Positions 34,307-43,008 of a DNA stretch of 64,000 nucleotides are shown piece by piece. This DNA is from an uncultured Hungatella sp. (GTDB lineage: Bacteria > Bacillota > Clostridia > Lachnospirales > Lachnospiraceae). The stretch's first letter is position 1. Every line of letters begins with the position of its first letter. The stretch covers positions 1 through 64,000 of the forward strand of contig CAJTOT010000016.1 of the NCBI GenBank assembly GCA_910577935.1. Reading direction: 5' to 3'. Made by a program: the position numbers and the translations under genes. The notes beneath the pieces were generated by a model. That model was not told the DNA's origin, did no database searches, and saw only the letters and a program-made list of their open reading frames with translations.

Positions 34307-35911
34307 TTATCTCTGTGCAGGCTTTAGTATTTGTTCTAAGATTTCCGTCAGTTTTTCCACATCGATGGGCTTGGTGACAAATCCGTCCATCCCGCAGTCC
34401 ATGGCAGCCTGCTGATCTTCTGCAAAGGCGTTGGCGGTCATGGCGATGATGACGGTGGAGGCCAGGCGGGAATCTTCCAGCTTCCGTATGGCCCTGGTGG
34501 CTTCGTGGCCGTTCATCACGGGCATCTGGACATCCATCAGGATCAGGTCATAGTATCCCGGCTCTGACTGGCGCAGCTTATCCAGGGCGATCTGTCCGTT
34601 TTCGGCTGTCTCCACCTGAAAACCGCAGTCCATGAGGATCTCTGCCGCGATCTCCCGGTTCAGCTCGTTGTCGTCTGTCAGCAGTATCCGCCTTCCGGAA
34701 AAATCGATCTTCTTTTCCTCCGGCGCCGGAGCGGCCTTCCCCTGGGAACCAGCCTCATCTTCCCCGCCGGAAGGGCAGTCAGGTTCCTGAAGCCGCAGAA
34801 AGAGGTTGACGATAAATTCCGTCCCTTTTCCCAGGCAGGTCTCCACGTCGATGACGCCTCCCATAAGCTCTACGAGGGCCTTGGTGATGGTCATCCCCAG
34901 GCCGGTGCCCTGAATCTTGTTGACGGTGGAGTTGATCTCCCTCTCGAAGGCCTCGAATACCCGGTAGGAAAATTCCCGGCTCATGCCGATTCCCGTGTCC
35001 TTCACCCGTATCTCGTAGTGGCCGCAGCCGTCAGTGTCGCAGTCCTTCTGGGAAATGGTGAGAGATATGAATCCGCCCTCGGGAGTATACTTCATGGCGT
35101 TGCTGAGGAGATTCATGAGAATCTGCTTTAAGTGTATGCTGTCGCAGTACACAAGGGGGTTTTTGATATTCTGGATGTCCACGTTAAAATGAAGGTGTTT
35201 TTCCTCCATCTGCCCGGCCACCAGCATCTCCATGTCCTCAAAAATTTCGAGAAGGCTGTTCTTCGACTCATCAATAACCATCTTGCCGCTTTCGATACGG
35301 CTCATATCCAGTACCTCGTTGATAAGCCCTAAGAGAATATTGCTGGAGGCGTATATTTTTTTTAAATAGTCCAGCACCTTCTTGTCGTCCCCAAGGTTCT
35401 TCTCTGCTAGGGCGGCGAAGCCGACGATGGCGTTCATGGGAGTCCTGATGTCGTGGGACATGTTGGAGAGGAAACGGCTTTTGGCAGCGCTGGCCTGGGC
35501 AGCCGCGCTGGCAGCCTCCGCCAGAGCCCTGCGGATAAGGCGCTCCTCTGTCAGATCCGACAGGGAAAAGAGATAGCGTTCCTTTGTGTTGAAGGTGACG
35601 GGGCTGCACACCAGGGACAGCCACATGCTCTGCCCGAAGGCTTTGTTGAACCCCTGAAGTTCCAGAATCTTCCTGGAGACAGGCCGCTCCCGACGGAAGG
35701 TCTCCATCAGCCTGTCGTAAATCTCGTTGGTCCTGTCGCCGCTGTTTTCGTAGAAATCTTCAGGCGGTATTCCCAGAATCCGTGACACATTTTCAAATAC
35801 ATATTCCACGCTTCCGTCTACGGGATTTACGACAAAGATGACAGTATTTATGTTCTCGGAGACAGACTCGGCGGTCATCTCGTGATAATTGAATTTTTCT
35901 TTCTTTTCCAC
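34307..35911 (-). CDS. Hybrid sensor histidine kinase (PAS-HisKA-HATPase-REC)
   Basis: A 534-residue cytoplasmic-looking hybrid kinase with no membrane helices. An N-terminal PAS-like domain (about 15-125) precedes HisKA with phosphorylated H153 in SNMSHDIRTPMN, HATPase_c (about 260-385; NLLSNAMKYTPEGG, DTGIGM, GTGLGM) and a C-terminal receiver (about 410-530; phosphoacceptor in LILMDVQMPVMNG). The start is uncertain: GTG at 35920 is nearly on top of AAGGA, so GTG at 35911 is used. No separate regulator is adjacent. A 120-base leader with a palindrome and a terminator-like hairpin precedes it. Signal unknown. Confidence 0.9.
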   Translation of the reverse strand: MEKKEKFNYHEMTAESVSENINTVIFVVNPVDGSVEYVFENVSRILGIPPEDFYENSGDRTNEIYDRLMETFRRERPVSRKILELQGFNKAFGQSMWLSLVCSPVTFNTKERYLFSLSDLTEERLIRRALAEAASAAAQASAAKSRFLSNMSHDIRTPMNAIVGFAALAEKNLGDDKKVLDYLKKIYASSNILLGLINEVLDMSRIESGKMVIDESKNSLLEIFEDMEMLVAGQMEEKHLHFNVDIQNIKNPLVYCDSIHLKQILMNLLSNAMKYTPEGGFISLTISQKDCDTDGCGHYEIRVKDTGIGMSREFSYRVFEAFEREINSTVNKIQGTGLGMTITKALVELMGGVIDVETCLGKGTEFIVNLFLRLQEPDCPSGGEDEAGSQGKAAPAPEEKKIDFSGRRILLTDDNELNREIAAEILMDCGFQVETAENGQIALDKLRQSEPGYYDLILMDVQMPVMNGHEATRAIRKLEDSRLASTVIIAMTANAFAEDQQAAMDCGMDGFVTKPIDVEKLTEILEQILKPAQR

Positions 35912-35938
35912 ACACGGCACTTCCTTTTGTCGTCAGTC

Positions 35939-35966
35939 AAAAACCCGCCCTGCCGGGCTGTTTTTT
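35939..35966 (-). terminator. Terminator-like hairpin in the kinase leader
   Basis: Read on the minus strand: AAAAC-A-GCCC / GGGC-GG-GTTTT with a run of T, ending 28 bases before the start codon. It is weak (4 + 5 bp) and could be an attenuator. Confidence 0.35.
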
Positions 35967-36008
35967 CATATTTTTACGGGTCCCGAAGTCGTGTATTGAC
36001 ATGCAGGC

Positions 36009-36024
36009 AGGTCATACATGACCT
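36009..36024. promoter_or_regulatory. Perfect 16-bp palindrome, possible operator
   Basis: AGGTCATACATGACCT: 7-bp arms with a two-base centre. It lies about 10-25 bases into the predicted kinase transcript and upstream of the RpiR promoter. Bound factor unknown. Confidence 0.45.
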
Positions 36025-36040
36025 TTTGGCCCCTGGCATC

Positions 36041-36069
36041 ATTATATTCGAAATTCAGGATAATGGCAA
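36041..36069 (-). promoter_or_regulatory. Promoter of the hybrid kinase
   Basis: On the minus strand: TTGCCA, 17-base spacer and perfect TATAAT. Confidence 0.65.
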
Positions 36070-36096
36070 GACGGCAATGGGGCAAAATCATCTGGA

Positions 36097-36126
36097 TTGA
36101 CAGGGGGAACCGGCATCCGTTATGAT
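36097..36126 (+). promoter_or_regulatory. Promoter of the RpiR regulator
   Basis: TTGACA, 18-base spacer and TATGAT. It excludes the ATG at 36122 as start, because that codon overlaps the -10 box. Confidence 0.6.
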
Positions 36127-36196
36127 AATGGCAGAGGACATAACGATCACAGACCGGCGGGGGGAGGGGACGCCGGGGAGGCAAAGGGGTCAGGAT

Positions 36197-37090
36197 ATGC
36201 TTGTAAAGGAAAAATTGCAGGACCGGGAACATTTTTCGGATATAGACAGCCGGATCGCGGATTATATTCTGGAGCGGCAGGAGCGCTTAAAGGAGGACAG
36301 CGTCAGACAGATCGCCAAGAAGCTTTATGTGGCGCCGTCTTCTGTCATCCGTTTCTGCCAGAGGCTGGGATATGTGGGGTTTAATGAACTGAGAGAAGAG
36401 TATCTGGCAGAGCTTTTGTATCTGTCCTCCCATTTTCAGTCTCTCGATCCCAACTTTCCTTTTGACAGAGGCGACAAGGATATGACGGTGGCCAACAAGA
36501 TCGGGGCGCTGTACGAGGAGATCGTCAGGGACTGCCAGTCTCTTCTGAGCCCGGAGATCTTAGGGGACATTATCTGGATGCTGGAGCGCTCTCCCCATGT
36601 GTATTTCTGCGCCTCAAGCGCCCAGCTGGGGGTGGCGGAGGTGTTCCGGGACAAGATGATGAAGATCGGCAGGCTGATTCACATCTGCACCCAGTCCGAC
36701 GAGGGATTTTACCACGCCTCCTACTGTGATCCGGGAAGCCTGTTTTTTCTGGTCTCCTACACGGGGGAGACGAGGAGGGTCCTTAAAATAGCGGAAAAAG
36801 TGAAGGAGCGGGGGCTTAGGTCTGTGGCCGTCACCTCTTACGGCAGCAACACCCTGTCATCCCTGTGCGGCCGCAGCCTCTATGTGTCCACCAGGGAGAA
36901 GCTGATCGCCAATCTGGGCGCTTTCGGAATCAACGTGTCTATGATGTATCTTCTGGACGTGGTCTACGCCGGCTATTTTAACCGGGATTATGACCGGTGC
37001 CTGTCCGACAAGATCAGGCATTCCAGCGAGTCTGAAAACGCGGGGAAGAGGGACGGCAGGCATTCCAACAACCCTATACTGGAAGGGTGA
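36197..37090 (+). CDS. MurR/RpiR-family transcriptional regulator
   Basis: A 297-residue regulator with an N-terminal HTH_6 domain (about 1-80; DSVRQIAKKLYVAPSSVIR, then FCQRLGYVGFNEL) and a C-terminal SIS domain (about 115-260; FLVSYTGETRRVL) that binds a phosphorylated sugar. ATG at 36197 is chosen because of the promoter at 36097-36126 and AAAGGGG/CAGGAT before it. It is followed by a GH4 phospho-glycosidase, its probable target, with the inducer a sugar phosphate from that pathway. Confidence 0.9.
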   Translation: MLVKEKLQDREHFSDIDSRIADYILERQERLKEDSVRQIAKKLYVAPSSVIRFCQRLGYVGFNELREEYLAELLYLSSHFQSLDPNFPFDRGDKDMTVANKIGALYEEIVRDCQSLLSPEILGDIIWMLERSPHVYFCASSAQLGVAEVFRDKMMKIGRLIHICTQSDEGFYHASYCDPGSLFFLVSYTGETRRVLKIAEKVKERGLRSVAVTSYGSNTLSSLCGRSLYVSTREKLIANLGAFGINVSMMYLLDVVYAGYFNRDYDRCLSDKIRHSSESENAGKRDGRHSNNPILEG

Positions 37091-37105
37091 GGAACGTTGT
37101 TCTTA

Positions 37106-37119
37106 TTTTCTGCAGAAAA
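37106..37119. promoter_or_regulatory. Palindrome upstream of the GH4 gene
   Basis: TTTTCTGCAGAAAA, a 14-bp perfect palindrome about 45 bases upstream of the -35 box of the GH4 promoter. It is a reasonable RpiR operator candidate. Confidence 0.4.
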
Positions 37120-37163
37120 AGGAGTCAAAAATGAGAACACTGTACCTTTTGCACAAAGAGCCA

Positions 37164-37192
37164 TTGACAAACAGGAAAAAATCCGTGAAAAT
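37164..37192 (+). promoter_or_regulatory. Probable promoter of the GH4 gene
   Basis: Perfect TTGACA, 17-base spacer, weak GAAAAT. It lies about 40 bases before the start codon. Confidence 0.45.
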
Positions 37193-37234
37193 AGAGGTAC
37201 AAAAATTCAGTAACTGATCAAGAGGAGGATTATC

Positions 37235-38638
37235 ATGGAAAAGAAGCCTGTAAAGATTGTAACCATCGGCGGCGGCAGCAGCTACACACCGGAGTTGATG
37301 GAGGGTTTTATCAAACGCTATGGGGAGCTTCCCATCAAAGAGATCTGGCTGGTGGATATTGAAGACGGAAAAGAGAAGATGGAGATCGTGGGCAAGATGG
37401 CGCAGCGCATGTGGGACGCGTCTCCATATGACGTGAAGGTTCACATGACCCTGGACAGAAGAGAGGCCCTTCCCGGAGCCGACTTTGTCACCACCCAGTT
37501 CAGAGTAGGCCTTCTCAACGCCAGAATCAAGGATGAGAGAATTCCTCTGTCCTACGGAATCCTGGGCCAGGAGACCAACGGCGCAGGCGGCATGTTCAAG
37601 GCATTCAGAACCATTCCGGTAATCCTTGGCATCGTTGAGGATATGAAGGAGCTGTGCCCCGACGCGTGGCTTGTGAACTTTACCAACCCCAGCGGCATGG
37701 TTACCGAGGCCGTGATGCGCTACGGCAAGTGGGACAAGGTTATCGGTCTGTGCAACGTTCCCGTAGGCGCCATGATGAAAGAGCCCAAGATGATCGGCAA
37801 GACTCTGGACGAACTGATCTACAAGTTCGCCGGACTGAACCATTTCCACTGGCACAAGGTATTTGACATGAACGGCAGGGATGTGACTCCCCAGATCATC
37901 GACAAGCTGTATGACCCGGAGACAGACGCAGGCGTTCCGGCCAACATTTTCGACGTGAAGTTCTTCAAGGAGCAGCTTGACCAGATGGGCATGATCCCCT
38001 GCGGATATCACAGATACTACTACAGACAGGAAGAGATGCTCAACCATATGATCGAGGAGTACAACGATCCGGAGAAGGGAACCAGGGCCCAGCAGGTGAA
38101 GAAGACAGAGGCGGAGCTGTTCGAGCTGTACAAAGATCCCAACCTGGATCACAAGCCGGAGCAGCTGGCCAAGAGAGGCGGAGCCCACTATTCCGACGCC
38201 GCCTGCGAGACCATCGCTTCCATCTACGGCAACAAGAACGCCCACATCGTGGTCTCCACCAGGAACAACGGCGCTGTGCCGGATCTTCCCGCTGACTGCG
38301 TGGTGGAGGTATCTGCCCACATCGGCGCCTGCGGCGCGCTGCCCATCGCCTTCGGACCGCTTCATCCGGCAGAGAGGGGCTGGCTCCAGGTTATGAAGAA
38401 TATGGAGCTGTGTGTCTGCGAGGCTGCCGTGACCGGCGACTACGGACTGGCTCTTCAGGCATTTATCTTAAATCCCCAGGTTCCCTCCGGTACAACCGCG
38501 AAGAGAGTTCTGGACGAGCTGCTTATCGCCCACAAGAAATATCTTCCCCAGTTTGCCGAGAAGATCGCCGAGCTGGAAAAAGAAGGCGTCACCATCAAGG
38601 ACGATGTGGCAAGAGAGCTGACAGAGCAGGGACTGTAA
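37235..38638 (+). CDS. GH4 family 6-phospho-glycosidase
   Basis: A 467-residue NAD- and metal-dependent glycosidase, most like the 6-phospho-beta-glucosidase branch. The Rossmann start is KIVTIGGGSSYTPELMEG, the metal/substrate motif NFTNPSG lies near residue 148, the GLCNVPVG cysteine-containing motif near 174, and NHFHW near 205. It cleaves PTS-imported phospho-disaccharides such as cellobiose-6-phosphate. AGAGGAGG precedes the ATG. No PTS permease is adjacent; RpiR upstream is the likely controller. Confidence 0.93.
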   Translation: MEKKPVKIVTIGGGSSYTPELMEGFIKRYGELPIKEIWLVDIEDGKEKMEIVGKMAQRMWDASPYDVKVHMTLDRREALPGADFVTTQFRVGLLNARIKDERIPLSYGILGQETNGAGGMFKAFRTIPVILGIVEDMKELCPDAWLVNFTNPSGMVTEAVMRYGKWDKVIGLCNVPVGAMMKEPKMIGKTLDELIYKFAGLNHFHWHKVFDMNGRDVTPQIIDKLYDPETDAGVPANIFDVKFFKEQLDQMGMIPCGYHRYYYRQEEMLNHMIEEYNDPEKGTRAQQVKKTEAELFELYKDPNLDHKPEQLAKRGGAHYSDAACETIASIYGNKNAHIVVSTRNNGAVPDLPADCVVEVSAHIGACGALPIAFGPLHPAERGWLQVMKNMELCVCEAAVTGDYGLALQAFILNPQVPSGTTAKRVLDELLIAHKKYLPQFAEKIAELEKEGVTIKDDVARELTEQGL

Positions 38639-38661
38639 TTCATACAGATTTTCATAGAACA

Positions 38662-38684
38662 GGCAGGGCCGCGGCCCTGCCTTT
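38662..38684 (+). terminator. Rho-independent terminator after GH4
   Basis: Stem GGCAGGGC / GCCCTGCC around CGCG, then TTTC. Confidence 0.7.
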
Positions 38685-38721
38685 CGTTATACATTTGGAG
38701 TCCTGGGATGAAGACGCGGGT

Positions 38722-40056
38722 TTATGCCAGGGAGCCCATGGGGTCCCAGGGTTTTAAGACAATAGGCTTTGTGTCCAGGAGATCCAGCTGTTCTCTGGTC
38801 AGGTGCTTCTTATTTACCACCACCTGGTACAGATACTCGGTGAACCACTGGTCGCTCATGACATAATATCCTTTTTTCCCGGAATCCTCGCCCCAGCTGT
38901 TCTCCACCTGCCACCGGGTGGGGACTTCGCCGTCGGCCAGGTTCACTCCCTGGAACACCATGGCGTGGGTCATAAGGCTCTGACCGTAGTCCAGGCGCTG
39001 GGCCTTGTCCATGGGGAAATCTGCCTGGAGAAAATCCGTGAGGTCGTAGATGTCCGGCGCCATGACGCCGGTGTCCCGGTTCACGTAAGGGCCCATATCG
39101 CAGCCGAACCACACCGGCTCCCCGTCTTTCAGCTGGGCGATGGCGGCTTTTTTAAGTTCCTCTATGGGAAGATTGATATAGCACACCGGCTGTCCCTCTT
39201 TCACGCTGCCGAGCATGTCCACGGTGTATCTGCGGTAGAAGGGCTTGTCGCCGGTGGGGGCATTGATCAGGCTTATGTAGTCGTTTAAGTCCATGTCCAC
39301 GTATTTTTGGAAAAATTCTTTGGGAGTAAGGCCGGTCTCCTGAATGAGGGTTCCCTTCTTGTCCCTGACCTCCATGTCCACCGTCTTCGGCGGCTCTCCC
39401 AGACAGATGCACAGCATGCGGTAGATATCCTGGAGCATGAGCGCTTTCTTTTCCTCCAGTTTTTCTCTGCCGTCGCCTTCCCCGGCGGCGCGGCGGAGAA
39501 TACAGGCGTCATTTCTCAAAAGCTCAGTCATGACCCGGTTCATCTCCCTGGTGCTGCCGGACACGGCTGACTCGGGCATGGCGTACTTGGGAACCACGCC
39601 GTATTTTTTTACAAGGCCGGCCATCATGTCCCACTGTCCGCCGTCGCCGACGGGGTCGGACAGAAGGTGGCACAGGAGCCGGCTTCCCACAGGCTCATCT
39701 AAAGTGTCCAGGATATTCTCCAGAAACCAGTTGGATTTCTCCAGCTTGTCCCAGAACAGAAGGTAGCTCTGGGACAGCTCAAAATTTTCCAGGTTGTAGT
39801 TTTTGATGATTCGGGAGCGCATCACGTTGGCGGCGGCAAACAGCCAGCAGCGTCCGCTCTGTTTCTGGTTGGTCATGGCGCCCTGTTTTATGGTCAGAGA
39901 AAACTCATGATTGTTTTTTCTGGCAGACATGGGGTTTAGGCATGTCTTCAGGAGTCCGGCGGACATGACCGCGTCTCTGGCGATCCGGCCCGCAGGGCTG
40001 CCGTTAAAATTCTCGCTGTACCGGGCCAGGGCTTCCTGGGTGATATGTTTCGTCAT
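38722..40056 (-). CDS. pepC: Aminopeptidase C (bleomycin hydrolase family)
   Basis: A 444-residue cytoplasmic cysteine aminopeptidase of family C1B. The catalytic cysteine is C70 in SGRCWLFAA, the histidine is in THAMVFQGV and the asparagine in VENSWGEDSG. The ring-forming helices between them are intact and length is normal for the family. ATG at 40056 has AAGGAGG well placed; an upstream in-frame ATG at 40131 lies next to the predicted -10 box. Housekeeping peptide turnover. Confidence 0.95.
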   Translation of the reverse strand: MTKHITQEALARYSENFNGSPAGRIARDAVMSAGLLKTCLNPMSARKNNHEFSLTIKQGAMTNQKQSGRCWLFAAANVMRSRIIKNYNLENFELSQSYLLFWDKLEKSNWFLENILDTLDEPVGSRLLCHLLSDPVGDGGQWDMMAGLVKKYGVVPKYAMPESAVSGSTREMNRVMTELLRNDACILRRAAGEGDGREKLEEKKALMLQDIYRMLCICLGEPPKTVDMEVRDKKGTLIQETGLTPKEFFQKYVDMDLNDYISLINAPTGDKPFYRRYTVDMLGSVKEGQPVCYINLPIEELKKAAIAQLKDGEPVWFGCDMGPYVNRDTGVMAPDIYDLTDFLQADFPMDKAQRLDYGQSLMTHAMVFQGVNLADGEVPTRWQVENSWGEDSGKKGYYVMSDQWFTEYLYQVVVNKKHLTREQLDLLDTKPIVLKPWDPMGSLA

Positions 40057-40133
40057 TGGTAAAGCCTCCTTAATAAAACGTTTCTGATGCCGGGAAAGGC
40101 TTTGCGCTTCGCGCCCCTCCAGCATCTCCATAT

Positions 40134-40162
40134 ACTATAACGCGGAAAAACGGATTTGTCAG
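40134..40162 (-). promoter_or_regulatory. pepC promoter
   Basis: On the minus strand: CTGACA, 17-base spacer and TATAGT. Confidence 0.6.
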
Positions 40163-40174
40163 CAGATTTTTAAC

Positions 40175-40203
40175 TTGACATTTTTTGAAAAAGTTGTTAC
40201 TGT
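40175..40203 (+). promoter_or_regulatory. Promoter of the lipoprotein gene
   Basis: Perfect TTGACA, 17-base spacer and TACTGT. The -10 overlaps GTTACTGTTCAC at 40196-40207, the inverse of the sequence that ends repeat copy 1. Confidence 0.5.
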
Positions 40204-40332
40204 TCACGGTGGGAGGAGTCTCTTTGGACGGCTGCGCCGGACGAAAAGCATGGAGAGTCTGCCCGGTGAGGAATTTTGGCATGGATTTTGGCCTGGAGGA
40301 CTGCGGGCCGGAAGGAGGAGAAGGTGAAAAAT

Positions 40333-41019
40333 ATGAGAAGATTTTCCGTGAGACGGTGGGGGGCTGTGCTGCTGGCCGCGTGTCTGCTTGGCGGCTGCGC
40401 CCAGGCGGAAGGCGGGCAGGGACAACAGACCCAGACGAAGGAGAAGACCAGTCTCTATGACAGGGGACTGGCAGTCATACAAAAGATGGACACCATGGCG
40501 GAGTCCGACAGCTACATGGAGATGATGGGCGGGTCGCCGGAGGTGCTGGAGGTGGTGAGCGACATGGGGAAGGGAGACTATTCCGCGCCGGAGAAGGTCT
40601 GGAAGGTGACGGTGCCGGAGGGCGCCATAGATGCCCTGTTTGACGCCTACGGTATTTCACTGGATTCCGTGCCGGAGGAGATTAGGCCGGATCTGCAGCA
40701 GCGCATCGTGGAGTCGGCGCCGACCCTGGTGGGCAGCCAGGCAGGGATCTCCTTCATAGCGGCCATGAGCCTGGTGACGGCCACGGAGTATTTTGTCGAC
40801 CAGGAGCTGACGGAAGATACGATATATTTTTACATGTACGGCGGAACCTGCAGCGGCGCGGTAGTGTTTTCCGTCCACGACGAGGGCATCGTGTCAGCCA
40901 CGGGACATTTTGTCTCCAACGAAATGCTGGGGGAGATGGAGGACGAGGACGGATTTGGGCAGATACTCGCCATGAGAGGGCTGGCGGGAGTCCAGATCTC
41001 GGAAGTGTCTCCCCGGTAG
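40333..41019 (+). CDS. Uncharacterised lipoprotein
   Basis: A 228-residue lipoprotein: signal 1-20 with lipobox LLGGC, then a helical/acidic stretch and a C-terminal mixed domain. I recognise no named family. It has its own promoter at 40175-40203 and stands between pepC (divergent) and a DUF1540 gene. AAGGTG precedes the ATG at 40333; an upstream frame start at 40276 would destroy the signal peptide. Function unknown; located on the outer membrane face. Confidence 0.7.
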   Translation: MRRFSVRRWGAVLLAACLLGGCAQAEGGQGQQTQTKEKTSLYDRGLAVIQKMDTMAESDSYMEMMGGSPEVLEVVSDMGKGDYSAPEKVWKVTVPEGAIDALFDAYGISLDSVPEEIRPDLQQRIVESAPTLVGSQAGISFIAAMSLVTATEYFVDQELTEDTIYFYMYGGTCSGAVVFSVHDEGIVSATGHFVSNEMLGEMEDEDGFGQILAMRGLAGVQISEVSPR

Positions 41020-41141
41020 CGGTGGCGGCCGCATAACCGGCGCCTTTAAAGAATAAAAATATTTTTATAAATAATTTCACTGTTGCTGGGCATGATATTC
41101 CTGTAAGACTTATGTACTCAAGTATTCAGGAGGAAGATATC

Positions 41142-41456
41142 ATGACGAAACTGGATTGTAATGTAACAAACTGTCTTCACAACTGTGACAACCACTGCTG
41201 CAAGCAGGCCATTATCGTGGACGGGAGCAAGGCGAAGGACTGCTGCGATACCTGCTGCGGAAGCTTTGACGAGAATAAGGACGGGTCTTTCCACAACCTG
41301 TTCAAGACGCCGGAGAGCCGCCTGGAGGTTGACTGCGAGGCGGTAAACTGTGTCTACAACAGAGACCGCCACTGTGAGGCGGACCACATCGGCATCGCCG
41401 GGGACGGGGCGTCTGACGCCAGCCATACGGAGTGCGCCACCTTCCGGATGAGGTAA
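41142..41456 (+). CDS. DUF1540 cysteine-rich protein
   Basis: A 104-residue protein with two copies of the DUF1540 metal-binding-like motif: CNVTNCLHNCDNHCC near the N-terminus and CEAVNCVYNRDRHC in the second half. The cysteine spacing suggests zinc or iron-sulfur binding. Such proteins are common in Clostridia, some being spore-associated, but the role is not known. CAGGAGGAAG lies right before the ATG. A strong terminator follows at 41523. Confidence 0.88.
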   Translation: MTKLDCNVTNCLHNCDNHCCKQAIIVDGSKAKDCCDTCCGSFDENKDGSFHNLFKTPESRLEVDCEAVNCVYNRDRHCEADHIGIAGDGASDASHTECATFRMR

Positions 41457-41522
41457 TGGACAGGAATAAGGTGAGAGCCGCAGCCGGCAGGGTGTGAGCG
41501 CCATAAAATTTAACAGGCAGAG

Positions 41523-41563
41523 AGCCGTAAGATTTTCGGAGAATGAAAATCTTACGGCTTTTT
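41523..41563 (+). terminator. Rho-independent terminator after the DUF1540 gene
   Basis: Perfect 15-bp stem AGCCGTAAGATTTTC / GAAAATCTTACGGCT with a seven-base loop and a T-run. Confidence 0.95.
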
Positions 41564-41577
41564 GTGGTTAAATGTGA

Positions 41578-41606
41578 TTGCGCGGGGAGGGAATTCGTTG
41601 TATCAT
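41578..41606 (+). promoter_or_regulatory. Weak promoter for the 41642 gene
   Basis: TTGCGC, 17-base spacer and TATCAT. Confidence 0.35.
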
Positions 41607-41641
41607 TAATTTAGTGGTTTGCAGATCGGAGGGAGGGGCTT

Positions 41642-42076
41642 ATGAGCAGGCAGGAAAAATATTTGGAGGCGCTGAACCGTGAGGGGTTGTTTGAGAGTCC
41701 GGGGCACAGGACACGTTTCAAGGAGCTGATGGACTGTTACAGCCAGTATCCGTTTTTCAACGGCGGGCTTTGCAAATGCATGTATCTGTCGGCGTGGGAC
41801 GAGGAACATTTCGCCATCATACTGGAGGTGCTGACAGAGCTGGCTCTGGGCAGAGAGAGGAACACGGAGGAGATGAGGATTCAGGGAGATGCCCTGGCCG
41901 GGGAGCATATGGGCGGGGAGTATCATGTGTACCAGCTTTCCAACGCGTTCCTTGACAACCGGGAGTTTGTTCTGGAGGAGGGGGCGGCGCTGTCTCAGGA
42001 ATTTGAGCATATTATCGGGCAGGCTCTCAAGGCGGCCAGAGTCATCGACCAGATTGAATGTTGTGAGCAGCCATGA
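41642..42076 (+). CDS. Hypothetical helical protein
   Basis: A 144-residue mainly helical cytoplasmic protein starting MSRQEKYLEALNREG, with a conserved-looking patch YPFFNGGLCKCMYLSAWDEE (residues 36-55). I do not recognise a named domain. GGAGGGAGGGG stands before the ATG. It has its own weak promoter and is probably monocistronic. Function unknown. Confidence 0.7.
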   Translation: MSRQEKYLEALNREGLFESPGHRTRFKELMDCYSQYPFFNGGLCKCMYLSAWDEEHFAIILEVLTELALGRERNTEEMRIQGDALAGEHMGGEYHVYQLSNAFLDNREFVLEEGAALSQEFEHIIGQALKAARVIDQIECCEQP

Positions 42077-42120
42077 GAACGGGAGAACAAATATCGTAAG
42101 AAATCTTCATGGTTCTTTAA

Positions 42121-42149
42121 TAGCCATTTTCTTTCATATGGGATATAAT
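42121..42149 (+). promoter_or_regulatory. Promoter of the 42208 lipoprotein with symmetric repeats
   Basis: TAGCCA, 17-base spacer and perfect TATAAT. It lies within a cluster of ATGGTTCT repeats: direct copies at 42109 and 42148 and the inverse AGAACCAT at 42187-42194, giving possible stem-loops around the promoter and leader. Confidence 0.5.
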
Positions 42150-42207
42150 GGTTCTGCGCTCAAAGAAATAGAGGCGCGAAAATGAAAGAACCATAAAGGA
42201 GAGAATT

Positions 42208-42969
42208 ATGAGAAAGAAAATTACAGCATTGACGGTGGGAGTCGCTGCGGCCATGCTGATCGCGGCCGGCTGTGCAGGACAGTCAGACAGCCATACATCT
42301 GCCGTAGAGTCCACAGCCCAGACCGGGACGGCGGCGGAGAGTGAAACTTCTACAGAGACCGGGACTTCCAAGGCTCAGGAGACGGACACGAAGGCGGAGG
42401 AAGAGAGCAAAGAGGAGACGCCCGACAGCGGGTCGGAGGAGACGGAAGACAACCTGGCGGAAGACGGCCTGGAGGTTCCGGTGAAGATCTGGGGCGAGAT
42501 CACGGAGATCGCCGAGGGAGTCATCTATGTGGACAATCAGTCGGAGAATTCCTCCACAGGAGAGATTGTTCTCAACATCGATCCGGAGAACACGCTGATA
42601 CTGGACGGGGAGAACGGATTTCCCGTGGAGTTTGGTGACATCCAGAAGGGAAAGTTTGAGGCGTACCTGGGGCCGGCCATGACCATGTCGCTGCCGCCTC
42701 AGACCACGCCGGTGATGGTGATCGTGAACCTTCCCGAAGAAACTTCGGCGGCCCAGTATGTGATCGCGGCGGGAACGGTTGAAGAAAAAGACGGGGTGAA
42801 GACCCTCGGCGGGAAAGGCGGAGGGGAGTACACCCTTTCCCAGGAAGTCTCCATCATACCTTTCCTCACCAGACAGATGGTGACTCTGGAGGATATCCAG
42901 GAGGATTCCCGGTGCCTGGTGTGGCTGGGCGCCGATGAGACGGTGGAGAGGATTGTTCTGTTCAACTAA
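42208..42969 (+). CDS. Lipoprotein with Ser/Thr/Glu-rich linker
   Basis: A 253-residue lipoprotein: lipobox IAAGC near residue 22, a low-complexity linker (about 25-85, rich in T, S, E), then a compact all-beta domain (about 90-253: VKIWGEITEIAEGVIYVDNQ and onward). The arrangement resembles lipoproteins that present a small beta domain at the wall. I recognise no named family. AAGGAGAG precedes the ATG. Function unknown. Confidence 0.72.
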   Translation: MRKKITALTVGVAAAMLIAAGCAGQSDSHTSAVESTAQTGTAAESETSTETGTSKAQETDTKAEEESKEETPDSGSEETEDNLAEDGLEVPVKIWGEITEIAEGVIYVDNQSENSSTGEIVLNIDPENTLILDGENGFPVEFGDIQKGKFEAYLGPAMTMSLPPQTTPVMVIVNLPEETSAAQYVIAAGTVEEKDGVKTLGGKGGGEYTLSQEVSIIPFLTRQMVTLEDIQEDSRCLVWLGADETVERIVLFN

Positions 42970-43008
42970 AAGACAGCGGGTCCGGGAGGCGCGCTGACAG
43001 GGGGAGCC

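Noticed and set aside
37103..38365. Minus-strand frame of 420 codons across the GH4 gene
   Set aside because: Shadow of a well-matched GH4 enzyme.
40196..40207. GTTACTGTTCAC as a fourth copy of the dispersed repeat
   Set aside because: Only 12 bases match and the core and hairpins are absent; kept as a note in the promoter entry.
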